Origin: Nostoc sp. FACHB-110 | GTDB lineage: Bacteria > Cyanobacteriota > Cyanobacteriia > Cyanobacteriales > Nostocaceae | Length of the DNA: 64,000 bases | Direction of reading: 5' to 3' | Assembly (NCBI RefSeq): GCF_014697425.1 | Contig: NZ_JACJRU010000020.1 | Coordinates: 1 to 64,000, forward strand | In this document: piece after piece, positions 1 to 9,079 of the stretch | Position numbering within the stretch: the stretch's first letter is position 1 | Layout: every line of letters begins with the position of its first letter | The notes under the pieces: model-generated | What the model saw: only the letters and a program-made list of their open reading frames with translations | Told to the model about the DNA's origin: nothing | Database searches by the model: none | Position numbers and translations under genes: made by a program

Positions 1-1010
1 TAAAGTGCTTGTTGTATAAGCTTCATAGCCCTTAAGCCTCGCTGATAATATGCTTGCTTATTGCGACTGAAAGCGACCAGTTCCTCGACCCATGCTTGAC
101 ACCCATACAAAGCAACTATCCAATTGAAACCATATAAACCTATCCAGAAATTACTGTGACGCTTCTCATTTCTATTTTTTTCTTCTTGGCGACAAATATA
201 AGAATCAAGTTTTTGAAATTTAGTTCTTTGTCCATGTAACCAAGCACTGGTCATTGCTAAAGCAATCAAGAGAATTAAGCGTACAAGTCTATCAGGGTTA
301 GCTTGAGAACTTTCTAAATTGTAACCACCTGTTTTGCAATCTTTGAACATAGCTTCAATCCCAAAACGTTGAGAATATATTTTGAGAGCAGTGTTTAAGT
401 CAGGCAAATTAGTTAATAAATACCAAGCTTCTTTGTCTTGTTTCCCTCTGTACTTTCTTTTCCAATAAACAGCTAAGTTGAACCAACCAAAACCTTGTTT
501 TTGAGTAACTTTAACATCGGTATAAAAGGAGCGAATACCAGGATAAATCTCAATGCTACTTAAAGGCTGAAATTTCTGTCTTTTTTTCCGAAAAGTAGTA
601 TCCTTTTTTTGACGGAATACAAAACTCAGGTTCTGCTTGTGGAGCCAATGTGCTAGTTCTACACTGTGAAATTCTCTATCCCCAATAATTACTAGTTTGT
701 ATTTTTTTAATAAGCGAATTACTGGGCGTAATACTTTTTGCTGTTCTTCTAGGTTACTGCAACCATCTTTCCCTAACAAACACCAATATATTGGCCAAGC
801 TCTTTTTTGATAAATCACACTCACCATTAACACATTGTTTTCTTTCCACTGTGTTCTATCCATTGCAATGGTTAATTGTGACCCCTGTTTAAAATGTTGA
901 TCAATTATTGCTTCAATGATAGGAAACCACAGCAATACTACACTTAAAGAATTTAGTGTTAAAAACCTTTGTATATGCCGTCTACGACTATTTTGTTGTA
1001 TAGGTAGAGG
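1..1010 (-). pseudogene. IS4-family transposase, 5' end lost at IS66 boundary, 3' end off the window
   Basis: Minus-strand reading from base 1010 to base 1 stays open for about 336 codons and gives an IS4-family DDE transposase. Visible blocks are SRRRHIQRFL near the 5' side, AMDRTQWKENN with the first catalytic Asp, a central IIGDREFHS block with the second Asp, and YSQRFGIEAMFKDCK with the catalytic Glu (Y-1 signature of IS4 enzymes). Relatives have about 40 more residues before the SRRR motif. Here the gene stops exactly where the terminal repeat of the IS66-like element begins, so the N-terminus was removed by that insertion or a linked deletion. No ATG precedes the first catalytic Asp. 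The C-terminus lies beyond the left edge. Family identification is confident; inactivity is inferred from the missing 5' end. Confidence 0.8.
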
Positions 1011-2557
1011 GTAAGGATTCAGGTCTAATATTGTGGAAGCAAAGAAGGACGAGACAGACTATTATTAGAGTCAGCCATTAGTGCTTGTGCAAAAAAATCA
1101 ATTACAGACCGACCTTGACGGCGACAAGTCTGCACTACCGTCAACAAATTGGCAGTATGTTGAAACCGCTCCATCGAGCGTGAACCACCACTGACCTTAC
1201 GTTTTGTCACAGCTAAACGCAGCGATCGTTCAGCCTGATTATTATCAGGGGGAACTTCAGGATTTTCAAGAAAATACCACCATTGAGAAGCTTTATCCCG
1301 TAAAGAACGTAAAACCTGGGCGGCTTTTGCTCCTGCTTTGTCAATCCACTGATTGAGCGAAGATTGTAACTTAGATTTGAATTGATTTACCCAGTCGTTG
1401 TAACTGTTCTGGTCAAGAGTTTCAAACCAGTGAGCGTAATTTTTAAAGGCTTCATCAATTAAATCAACAAAACCTTCCCCAATAGCCTGGTTGTGAAGAC
1501 CTGGAAGTTGAATTAATTTTTTAAAGTGACGACGTAGATGAGCCAAACATTTCTGTTGGGCAAAAACTGGATAGCCATTGTAGACACTAAAATCGTCGGA
1601 AGAGATTACACCTTGATATTGAGTACCTAAAATTGCTTCTAATTCTGCTCGTGAACGAGTGTCAGCCGCAGTAAACAGACAGAATTCAGAATTAGCAACT
1701 ACCCACAACCATTCTTTGACTCCTTTGACTGACCAAGGCGTTTCATCCACATGGATATTAGGTTGTGTCTGTTTTAGCCAACTACTTAACTCAGTGATGC
1801 TCGGTTCAATTGCTTGTTCTATTCGTTCATTGGTTGCAACTAACGTCCCCAGCCCAATATCGATTTGCCCCAGTTCCCACAACATTTCCTGCTGTTTTTC
1901 GTAGGGCATATGTGCATAATTATTTACCCATCCTAAAAATGCCTGTAATGACGTTCCTAAATCTTGTCCTGGGATCATGTCTTGTGGCCAGGCGGCTGTT
2001 TGTAAATTTCCACAACACTTACACACGCAAGTTTGGCGTTGATACTCAACTATTTCTATGGGTTGTTCCACTAATTGCGCTACCGCGTGTTTTTCTACTT
2101 TTACTGCTAGGGGTGCAAATGCTTTTTGACCGCAGTAATCACAATTAAGAGGGCGTAAGATTTCATAACGGTCTACTCTGCCAAAGCCTTTACGGGTTTT
2201 TCCCTGATGTCCTGGCTGACCGCCTGGCTTCTTTTTGGGCTGATTTGATTCCTCTTGTGGAGGAGCTTTTTTGTTTTCACTCTTTTTGTGAATATCTCCA
2301 GATGGTGGTTTCGACGAATTCGAGCTATCTAAATCTCGGCTAACTTTTAAACGTTCTACTTCTTGCTGTAGTTGTAAGATTGTTTTCTGTAATTCACGTA
2401 TTACCTTATTCTGCTCAAGAATTATCTCTACCAGTTGTTCTTTTGATAACTGGTTCAAGCTTTCTCGGTCTAATTCTTGAGGCAGGTTTTGGTTCATATT
2501 TGTGATACTCCTACTCTAGTATCCCCTTTGTCAATACTCTGCCACCTGAATCCTTAC
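1011..2557. mobile_element. IS66-like insertion sequence
   Basis: A 14-bp perfect terminal inverted repeat, GTAAGGATTCAGGT, starts at 1011 and its complement ends at 2557. IS66-family ends characteristically begin GTAA, and the single long gene inside encodes an IS66 transposase. The element is 1547 bp. The expected 8-bp target duplication is absent: the left flank reads GGTAGAGG and the right flank TATAAATC. The copy has therefore probably undergone a flank deletion or recombination after insertion. The accessory genes tnpA and tnpB of classical IS66 are not present, as in other single-gene members. Confidence 0.88.
1025..2497 (-). CDS. IS66-family transposase (TnpC type)
   Basis: The 490-residue product catalyses transposition of the surrounding IS66-like element. 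An N-terminal coiled coil (residues about 15-55, heptad-rich with LLQLQQEVERLK-like spacing) is followed by the lysine-rich KKPGGQPGHQGKTRKG linker. A zinc-finger pair follows (CDYCGQ and CVCKCCG). The DDE core includes HVDETPW (first Asp), SDDFSVYNG (second Asp) and NNQAERSLR (Glu). Length and motif order match complete IS66 TnpC proteins. The gene runs from 60 bp inside the right terminal repeat to immediately inside the left one; its stop lies 14 bp from the outer end. No frameshift is visible, so the protein may be active, although the element has lost matching target duplications. Confidence 0.92.
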   Translation of the reverse strand: MNQNLPQELDRESLNQLSKEQLVEIILEQNKVIRELQKTILQLQQEVERLKVSRDLDSSNSSKPPSGDIHKKSENKKAPPQEESNQPKKKPGGQPGHQGKTRKGFGRVDRYEILRPLNCDYCGQKAFAPLAVKVEKHAVAQLVEQPIEIVEYQRQTCVCKCCGNLQTAAWPQDMIPGQDLGTSLQAFLGWVNNYAHMPYEKQQEMLWELGQIDIGLGTLVATNERIEQAIEPSITELSSWLKQTQPNIHVDETPWSVKGVKEWLWVVANSEFCLFTAADTRSRAELEAILGTQYQGVISSDDFSVYNGYPVFAQQKCLAHLRRHFKKLIQLPGLHNQAIGEGFVDLIDEAFKNYAHWFETLDQNSYNDWVNQFKSKLQSSLNQWIDKAGAKAAQVLRSLRDKASQWWYFLENPEVPPDNNQAERSLRLAVTKRKVSGGSRSMERFQHTANLLTVVQTCRRQGRSVIDFFAQALMADSNNSLSRPSLLPQY

Positions 2558-2818
2558 TATAAATCTAAGCCAATGCTGGCAGTGTTTGTGCAATCAATCT
2601 TTATCATTATCACCTGATGAATCCAACTGGATATGTTGGGCTTGATGAGCTATAAACTTCTTTTGTTTTAAAATTAAATCTTTCTATCAAACAGTGAAGA
2701 CCACTTTATAATAATATCTTTTGGTATTACTTGGCGATCGCTATCTCAGTCATGGCTGCTCTCATCTTCCTCAGTATTTGAACCTGTTACTGTTTTATAA
2801 CAGGTTATAGATAATAGT
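2558..2818. other. Non-coding stretch right of the IS66-like element
   Basis: No gene is seen. The stretch has one HIP1-like site and an inverted repeat near 2787-2812, AACCTGTTAC followed by TATAACAGGTT. The same hairpin recurs near 10487-10512 (with a T-run after it) and, degenerate, near 11129-11156. All three copies lie close to IS-derived DNA. Confidence 0.5.
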
Positions 2819-3089
2819 TAGCTATTAAATTAGATGAGTTTAATGGAGATTATGTCAAGCTTATGCAATAGTTTTTTATAATTTATTCTGTACATAATAA
2901 CTTGTTAGATTTTCAGCAATTACTAACTTTTTCTCACAGGTTAATTCACTGAAAATCATCATTTTTGAATGCAACAATTAATTTTTTCTCAATTTAATTA
3001 ATTTAGTTTTGTAACTTTATTTGTAAACATTTTTAAGTGCATTTCTCTTTGTCCTTTAGTCACATCTTTTGTTACATTTTGGCTTCAAT
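2819..3089. repeat. 271-bp AT-rich repeat, copy 1 (IS4-element flank)
   Basis: This segment is about 95% identical by eye to 11166-11436 and in the same orientation. Copy 1 runs directly into the IS4 transposase downstream region. Copy 2 stops at the left end of the Tn7-like transposon. It is best read as the long non-coding left part of the IS4/Tn5-type element. No terminal inverted repeat could be assigned with confidence. Confidence 0.8.
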
Positions 3090-3113
3090 TAACTTGAATT
3101 TCATCTCATCTAT

Positions 3114-4478
3114 TTAACAGTTTAATTGCTTTAATAATTGCCACGTTGCTGCAATATCATGTAATCGTTGCAGTCCGCGCCATAAAGTCTTTACCCCAGG
3201 ATCTCCGTCCCCTTTTCGCCCTAAAAATCCTCCCAAACTCGCTATCCAACGTATACATTGCTCTAATGTTGGCACTTCATTTGGCAGCTGATTCGTTTTC
3301 TGAACCATACAATACAAGCTTTGCCACTCATGTCTCTCTAGTATTCCTTCTACTGGCTGTTCTGGATTACTTCGCGCTTCATAGGTTAACCATAATAACC
3401 GCCATGCCACGATCGCATACGTTGCTAAGGCCCTTTCAATCCTTTCTGCTTCTTCTAACTGCAATTCTTCAATCTGGCAGCCACTTTTTAAACAATAGTG
3501 ATAACGCTCTATTAACCAACGATAGCTGTACCACTTCAAGTATTTACTCGCTTGTTCAAAATCATTCACAACCAATGTCGTTAGCAGTAACCAACAGATA
3601 GCTTTCTCTCCTGCTGGTGGTTGCATTTCTTCTGCCAAAATTACATATACTTCCACCGCTTCATCTAGCTGTGATTGCTTTGCTACTGGTGGTTGCAGCC
3701 ATAGTTTCGTCACTCGCACACTTAAAGTTGCACTTCGAGCCATTCTTCTGGGCGTGCGTTGTAACTCTAACTTCAGTTGACCAATCTCCGCTGTCTGCCG
3801 AATTGCCTCAAACAAAGGTTTTACTTCCGCGCTCACTCTTGCTGATGAAGTATTTCGGTTTTGTGCTGCTCTGATTAAAAACTCGCTTTTCTCCTTTGCT
3901 GCTAGCGCAAATAATTCATAAATGTCTGCTTCGCGATCCGCTACTGTAATCACACGAGTACCCGCCGGCATTAAATCTTGAGTTATTTTCAAACTTTCCA
4001 ACCAGCGTTGGCTTTCTTTGCTCTCGATCGCTCGCCTTCGGTCGCCCTGTGCCTTACTCTTGTCCCTTGCCCAGGTCTTTTGACCTAATATCCCCAACGG
4101 CACTCCTTCTACACTCGCCGCTAAATTTGTATGGACTTTCAATCCTTTCGCTGTTGACTTGCTAATCGCACCCATTCCCCGTTTACTGCGGTGGTCACTA
4201 AAATCTAATTCTGTTGTATCTTGTATCGCCAATACGATTGAATGTCCTTTTATCCTTTCTACTGTGCTTGATGTATGCGCTGACAGTATTTCTGCGGCTT
4301 TAATTCGTGGATTTGCCCAAAATTCGTATATTCCTTGCATTGCTGCTGCATCCCTACTTGCCTGTGGAACGCTCTCGTTCGGCTGCATTGCTAAATCTTC
4401 TACTACTTTTATTAAACGTCTGTTTCGCCTTTTATCTCCTAATTCTGCGCCTTCTAGTTCATCTGCTGCCCAACTCAT
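3114..4478 (-). CDS. IS4-family (Tn5/IS50-type) transposase
   Basis: The product is a Tn5-type transposase. From the start chosen here (ATG at 4478) it has about 454 residues and opens with MSWAADELEGAELGDKRRNR, the conserved N-terminal DNA-binding segment (EFG.A.LGD.RR). The catalytic block LAIQDTTELDF holds the first Asp, VITVADREADIYELF the second Asp, and YRWLIERYHYCLKSGC the Y-R-E signature with the catalytic Glu. The C-terminal dimerisation region is complete to QLLKQLNC. An in-frame upstream extension to 4607 adds 43 residues unlike the family. The ATG at 4478 has a good GGAG ribosome-binding site, so the shorter form is preferred. The non-coding flanks recur at 11-17 kb. Confidence 0.88.
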   Translation of the reverse strand: MSWAADELEGAELGDKRRNRRLIKVVEDLAMQPNESVPQASRDAAAMQGIYEFWANPRIKAAEILSAHTSSTVERIKGHSIVLAIQDTTELDFSDHRSKRGMGAISKSTAKGLKVHTNLAASVEGVPLGILGQKTWARDKSKAQGDRRRAIESKESQRWLESLKITQDLMPAGTRVITVADREADIYELFALAAKEKSEFLIRAAQNRNTSSARVSAEVKPLFEAIRQTAEIGQLKLELQRTPRRMARSATLSVRVTKLWLQPPVAKQSQLDEAVEVYVILAEEMQPPAGEKAICWLLLTTLVVNDFEQASKYLKWYSYRWLIERYHYCLKSGCQIEELQLEEAERIERALATYAIVAWRLLWLTYEARSNPEQPVEGILERHEWQSLYCMVQKTNQLPNEVPTLEQCIRWIASLGGFLGRKGDGDPGVKTLWRGLQRLHDIAATWQLLKQLNC

Positions 4479-4805
4479 AGGCTTTTCTCCTCTACTTTCA
4501 CAACCATCTACACTTGTGAAATTATCCGGCAAAGCCTTTATTTTCAGCCTAAATTCAATACTTTCTTTGGCAATTCTCTTATCGTTAACTATAATTAACA
4601 ACTGCAAAATTGCTCACTTCAGTCTATTTCTTCTACAACCTGTTATTTATTTTATCTAACTGGGCAATTCTTACTTTGTTAAGTTATATTTTACTCAATT
4701 GCTCTTTTTTCGCTTCAAATTCTTACTGTGACTACTTTATAGCCTTTTCTCACTCTTAAAACTCTTTTGTCTCTTTCTTGTTATTCAACTTCACTCTTAA
4801 CAACT

Positions 4806-5074
4806 TTTCGTTACTTCTCTTCAAATTTGATGTTAATTATCATTGCTTTTGGCGCGATCACATCTCGACTTCCTCTTAGGAACTATCGCTGAAACTATTA
4901 CTCTATCTAGTTTCTAGCTTTTCACTCTTTTGTTAAGAAAGATGCGACTAAAGCATAGGCTTTTGGGGCGATCGCACCTCTCTTACTTCTTAGCCACTAT
5001 CGCTGAAACTATTACTATGTCTCATTCCTGGCTTTCCACTTTTTTGTTAAGAAAGATGCGACTAAAGCATAGCT
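4806..5074. repeat. Two diverged ~114-bp tandem units at the right side of the IS4 element
   Basis: Units at about 4845-4959 and 4960-5074 each begin CTTTTGG.GCGATC and end AAGAAAGATGCGACTAAAGCATAG. A third copy of the same unit is at about 17165-17280. The segment beginning at 4806 is also the piece joined to the internal IS4 fragment at 17127. The rest of the stretch from 4608 to 5210 is AT-rich and shows no gene. Confidence 0.7.
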
Positions 5075-5210
5075 TATCGAGTAACTACTCAACGATAAAA
5101 TAAGGGTTTCAGCTTCTAAAAATCCTTGTATTACTTATGTAATGTCTGTTAACCCGGTTTTCTGCGCGAATGCTACCCATACCCCAAATGGCACGCTCTT
5201 CATCTTTTGC

Positions 5211-7022
5211 TTATGCATTTAGTTTCTCGCGGTATTCTTTTATATGAAAAACCTTAGCATTGGCAGCTTGTTCTCTCGATTTTGCGATTTCTTCAATTCG
5301 ATTGGCAGCAGTGACTATGTAACTTTTGAGTTCTTGCTCACCCAGATATTTACCAGACATACCATTCATCATTCTCCAGCCACTATTGAATACGTCAACA
5401 AATTGTTTAGCCAAATCTTCAGTAGCATACCACTCAGCACACTGCGAAATAGTGAATTCATTAATCCCTTCGACAGCTCGTTGCATAGCGAAAGAGTCAC
5501 GTCCCGTCTTACTAGTAGCAGCCTTATTGATAAGCTTTGATTGTTCCTCAGCATCTTTAGATACTTCTTCCAAAAAGGCCGCGAAATTTTTAAAAAAGGC
5601 AGCAACTTCCTCAAGAATGTTTTTTACCTGTTTTAGAGATTTAATGCTAAGAATGAGCGTTTTTACCGTAAGCTCAATACTTTCATGGACACTAGCCTTA
5701 CTAACTAATAGCGCTTTGATTTGAATTAACTCAGCATCATTCTTCATTTTTTCTTTTTCATATGCTTCAGCTTTATTTAAGAAATCCAGTTGAAGATTAC
5801 GAAAAGAGTTTCCAGACTCTATTTGTTGTTTGCTAACCTCGCTTGCATATTTTGAAATTTTGTCTAATCGTTTTTGCAGATTCTCCAATTTATTACTTAA
5901 TTCTTCGAGATTTTCTTTTGCATTGTCAAGCTCTTTTTGCTTTTGTTTCAAGTTATTTTTTAGTTGTTCTAGTTCGGCCTTTTTTGTTGTCGATTGCTGT
6001 TCCTGTTTATTTTTTTCAATTTTATCGTTTATGTCTATAATATGTTTTTCTAATTCGCCTACTTTATCTTGGGCTTTGGCTTTATCTAGTTGAGCATTAG
6101 CTTTACTTGTTTCGATCTCTGCTGGATTCTCGTCTGATTCACTATCATCGCTTTCATCACCTGTTTTCCCTTGGTTTGTTACGTTGCGAATGGTACTGGT
6201 ACTTACTCGAGTAGCCATACCCGCTGAGCCTCCCATTGACATAGAAACAACTCCTGCAACAGCAGCGACAGTTTGTGCGCCAATTTGTACTAGTTGTGTA
6301 ATAAAAGCTCTTTTCTCTGCTGTGTCAGCTTTTTGGCTCATCTCTTCCGCGAATTTATTATATTTCTTTATTGATTCACGAAGAGACTCTAATAAGTTTT
6401 CAATGGATGCTTGCTTTGCTTCATATTCAGCGATGGCTTGTTGTGCTTTTTCGCGTTCTTTAACTTCACTGCTTAGCACTAATTCACTGCTAGAGGTCGC
6501 ATTTAACGTTTCTTCTGAAATTTTTCCAAATGACTGAGCGACCTCTATTAGTCCATCATGGATGTCAGATGCTTTCGTTTTTATGTTTTCGATAACATCA
6601 GAGAATTCATTGAGAATAAAGTCTTTTTTTTGATCTTCGTTAGATTTTTTTAGGATCGAAAATATACTTGTTAGCTCCTTTGAAATTCTCCCTGCCTCTC
6701 TTACCACCTTATTCATCATTAGTTCAGCATCTTCTTGAGATCTGATTACGTCCTGGTGTATTTTGGCTATTTTTACTCTTATTTCTCCTGCTTTAATAGG
6801 TGTCGCGTTGTACGCAATTGATAATAACTCGACGGCATTTTCAATTTCATTTTTTGAACGACTGACATCGTAGTTTTTGGTAATCTTTTCTTGATAAAGC
6901 CTTACTATATCAGAGTTAGGTTCAGGCATTTCCTGCTTATTACTGTATGACTCTATAGCGTCTTTTATTTTTTTATTTAATGAATAATTGCTTGTTTCAA
7001 GACGAGTAACTGTGTTAGCCAT
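5211..7022 (-). CDS. Long coiled-coil protein with a central hydrophobic segment (possible helical pore-former)
   Basis: I do not recognise the family with certainty. The 603-residue product is almost wholly alpha-helical. A helical N-terminal half (about 1-240) is followed by a hydrophobic, glycine/alanine-rich segment at about 242-272 (QLVQIGAQTVAAVAGVVSM). Then come an acidic linker (about 288-305), a long coiled coil (about 310-400) and a helical C-terminal domain containing EEVAAFFKNFAAFLEEVS. No signal peptide is visible. This architecture resembles ClyA/Hbl/Xax-type alpha-pore-forming proteins, but that is inference from shape only. ATG at 7022 is preferred over the TTG two codons earlier because it lies 8 nt after AAGGAG. 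The next upstream gene on this strand encodes another coiled-coil protein, which is secreted; the two are 300 bp apart. Confidence 0.75.
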   Translation of the reverse strand: MANTVTRLETSNYSLNKKIKDAIESYSNKQEMPEPNSDIVRLYQEKITKNYDVSRSKNEIENAVELLSIAYNATPIKAGEIRVKIAKIHQDVIRSQEDAELMMNKVVREAGRISKELTSIFSILKKSNEDQKKDFILNEFSDVIENIKTKASDIHDGLIEVAQSFGKISEETLNATSSSELVLSSEVKEREKAQQAIAEYEAKQASIENLLESLRESIKKYNKFAEEMSQKADTAEKRAFITQLVQIGAQTVAAVAGVVSMSMGGSAGMATRVSTSTIRNVTNQGKTGDESDDSESDENPAEIETSKANAQLDKAKAQDKVGELEKHIIDINDKIEKNKQEQQSTTKKAELEQLKNNLKQKQKELDNAKENLEELSNKLENLQKRLDKISKYASEVSKQQIESGNSFRNLQLDFLNKAEAYEKEKMKNDAELIQIKALLVSKASVHESIELTVKTLILSIKSLKQVKNILEEVAAFFKNFAAFLEEVSKDAEEQSKLINKAATSKTGRDSFAMQRAVEGINEFTISQCAEWYATEDLAKQFVDVFNSGWRMMNGMSGKYLGEQELKSYIVTAANRIEEIAKSREQAANAKVFHIKEYREKLNA

Positions 7023-7028
7023 TTTCAA

Positions 7029-7329
7029 ATCTCCTTGTTGTGGTAGTTTATTTCTTTGAGTGGGTTATTAGTGATAAACTTAACTATCTATTGTGATTAA
7101 CAAAAGACAGAAATGTAGAATCGTGTAACAAAACCTTATATATTGGTGACATTTTTATCAAACAGAACTCAGGAATCATGAGTTAGAATGAGCGCATGAA
7201 TTCTGTACGACTGGTGGATGATTTTATGGGTTTAATACCCCTGCTCAATCTCCGCCAATCGTGGTCTAAAATTAGTGGTGGTCTGAATCCTTCTATTCGG
7301 TAATTCTGAGGTATGAATTCTTATTCAAC
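7029..7329. other. Gap between the two coiled-coil genes, with a short orphan ORF
   Basis: No full gene is seen. A 35-codon plus-strand ORF lies at 7196-7303, starting MNSVRLVDDFMGLIPLLNL and ending GGLNPSIR. It has no convincing ribosome-binding site and may be the remnant of an IS gene. The region also carries the promoter of the 5211-7022 gene. Confidence 0.4.
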
Positions 7330-8124
7330 TTAACCTAAGCATGATTTTTTTAACAAAAAATTATCAACTATTTCTAGTATATTTTGCGCTTCTTTATTTA
7401 ATTGTTCTATATTTAATTTTTCTATTTTTGACTTACTTTTCTGACTTTCTCTTAATTGTTCTTTATTGTGGTCATTAGCCTCCTTTAGTTTCTTATGAAA
7501 AAAATTTAATTCACTTAAAATTTTTTTTCCAAGTTTTATTTGACTTTCCAAATCACTGTAAGTTATTTTTAACTTCTCAAATTCTTCTGATATTGGCTTG
7601 TATTGACTTTCTTCTTGAGCTAGTCTATTTTTTTTATCATCCAATTCCTTTTTTATTTGAGAAATCTCCGAGCTATACCTGCCCACTTCTTGTGATAATT
7701 CATAAGTATGGTTCGCCCACCAAGGATTATTGAACATTAATTCGGCAGGTATTCTATCATATTCTGCTCTGGCCTTATCATACTTACTTTGAGCTTCTGA
7801 TTTTCTTGATTCTAGCTCTTGTAATTTGTTTGTATAACTACCAATTGTTTGTTTAAGATAATTGATCTTACTTTCAATATCATCCTTTTTGGTTTTTTGT
7901 TCGCCAATTTCTATTTCCAAAGACGCGTTTTTATGGATTCTACAATTCGTTTCTTTATCTATTAGATCCACTTTTTCAATTGTAAGTTTTATAAGTTTTG
8001 TAAGTTGTGTTATTTCAGGCTGAATATCAATGTCTGCAATCGCCGCGTCTGCTTGTATAAGCTCAGGCATTGCAAATATCAAAAATAAGCCTAAAAATAC
8101 ACCAATGAAGTGGCGAAACCGCAT
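7330..8124 (-). CDS. Secreted or periplasmic coiled-coil protein, unknown function
   Basis: The 264-residue product starts with a typical Sec signal peptide: charged MRFRH, hydrophobic FIGVFLGLFLIFAMPE, and a likely cleavage near QADA-A. The mature part is one long helical rod rich in Lys/Glu/Gln heptads (about residues 50-250). A short break at NNPWWANHTY (about residue 130) could be a hairpin turn. No catalytic motif is visible. The family is not recognised. It lies upstream of, and in the same orientation as, the cytosolic coiled-coil protein at 5211-7022. A functional pair, such as a two-component helical toxin or envelope assembly, is possible but unsupported beyond adjacency and architecture. 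Confidence 0.72.
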   Translation of the reverse strand: MRFRHFIGVFLGLFLIFAMPELIQADAAIADIDIQPEITQLTKLIKLTIEKVDLIDKETNCRIHKNASLEIEIGEQKTKKDDIESKINYLKQTIGSYTNKLQELESRKSEAQSKYDKARAEYDRIPAELMFNNPWWANHTYELSQEVGRYSSEISQIKKELDDKKNRLAQEESQYKPISEEFEKLKITYSDLESQIKLGKKILSELNFFHKKLKEANDHNKEQLRESQKSKSKIEKLNIEQLNKEAQNILEIVDNFLLKKSCLG

Positions 8125-8321
8125 ATAAAATCACCTTTATTTGAGACGGCAGTCAAACTAAATAAAAACCTTAACTTTTAACTTAATTCTGAAGTCTAAA
8201 TTTAGGTATAGGGAATTTATGCATATATCGGTAGTTAGTACTAATTCAACTGGGTTGGCATCATCCTTAGCTGTCAAGCAACTACCTTAAACCTAGTGAC
8301 TTGCTTAAGAAAGCAGTATTA

Positions 8322-8567
8322 TTACTGAAAAATAAGTAATTTCAGTAATAATACTGCCAAGATCGCGTTTTGCTTCTGCTTCTCAGTTACACCCAGATAG
8401 CGCTCCAAAGCTGCCAAAGTTCGATGTCCCGATATCTCCTGAATGTGGCGCAACGGTATCCCGGCATCACTCATCCTGGTTAACGCAGTCCTCCGAAAAC
8501 TGTGGGTAGTCTGATATAAGGGCGCTCGTCGAAGCTGCGATCGCGTTGTGAACTTTGACAAGTTCAA
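8322..8567 (-). pseudogene. C-terminal fragment of a tyrosine recombinase/integrase
   Basis: The fragment contains the integrase C-terminal signature: THSFRRTALTRM (His and Arg of the H-x-x-R box), then HIQEISGHRTLAALERYLGV with the second His and the nucleophilic Tyr at normal spacing. Upstream of about 8600 the frame hits a stop inside a perfect 15-bp inverted repeat, and nothing resembling the N-terminal core-binding domain follows. About two thirds of a normal integrase is missing. The only start available is a TTG codon. This is read as the relic of a mobile element. Confidence 0.8.
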
Positions 8568-8578
8568 CGGCTCAATAC

Positions 8579-8612
8579 CCCTAGCTATCTAATTAGTATT
8601 AGATAGCTAGGG
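8579..8612. repeat. Perfect 15-bp inverted repeat with 4-nt spacer
   Basis: CCCTAGCTATCTAAT at 8579-8593 is exactly complementary to 8598-8612, with TAGT between. No T-run follows on either strand, so it does not look like a terminator. It interrupts the reading frame of the adjacent truncated integrase and may mark a recombination or excision scar. Confidence 0.85.
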
Positions 8613-8737
8613 TGCCAACCCTCACAGAGGTCGTGTAACTTTAACCAACCGCGCCAAAGTACCTGGATACCAATCTGACTTTTCACGGGATGTGGAAAAG
8701 GAGAATTGGTTCGCGGAGGATTTACGCGAACTAATTT

Positions 8738-9079
8738 TTATGGTTGGCGATATTTAGAAGTTTCTTCGATTAAATCTTTTAGCCCAAGGTTGAGGGACTC
8801 AATGGATCGATCTAAAGCTTCGATTTTGGCACGGCGGGTAATTTGTTCAAGAGCATTTAAGTATGCTGGACTACCAGCTTTACCCAAATGCTGATATCGA
8901 GACAATTTACCATCAGTCTTTGTAGGAAATATTGGTGAAGATGCCTGTAGTTTATAATACCAATAATTATCAGTCCGCCCCTTCGCTTGGTAACGAACAA
9001 TCCAACATGAAGCAGGAGCAACCTTACCTTGAGCGAGTATCGAATGAATTTCTTGCTCAAGGCGCTCCTTGCATTTTGC
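8738..9079 (-). CDS. Passenger frame in the IS4 element, conserved small-protein type
   Basis: An open frame of about 110 codons runs from inside the transposase 3' end to a stop at 8738. It reads CKERLEQEIHSILAQGK, later SCWIVRYQAKGR, WYYKLQASS, then a helical tail ending ETSKYRQP. The pattern of an N-terminal helix, a W.V......YY core, a YxHLGKAGSPAY motif and a basic C-terminal helix recalls small proteins often repeated in cyanobacterial genomes near mobile DNA; I cannot name the family. There is no ATG, and the frame opens out of the transposase gene near a direct repeat of AGCAAAAT. Translation would need coupling, an ATT start or frameshifting. It may be a captured fragment rather than a working gene. 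Confidence 0.45.
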   Translation of the reverse strand, partial: AKCKERLEQEIHSILAQGKVAPASCWIVRYQAKGRTDNYWYYKLQASSPIFPTKTDGKLSRYQHLGKAGSPAYLNALEQITRRAKIEALDRSIESLNLGLKDLIEETSKYRQP

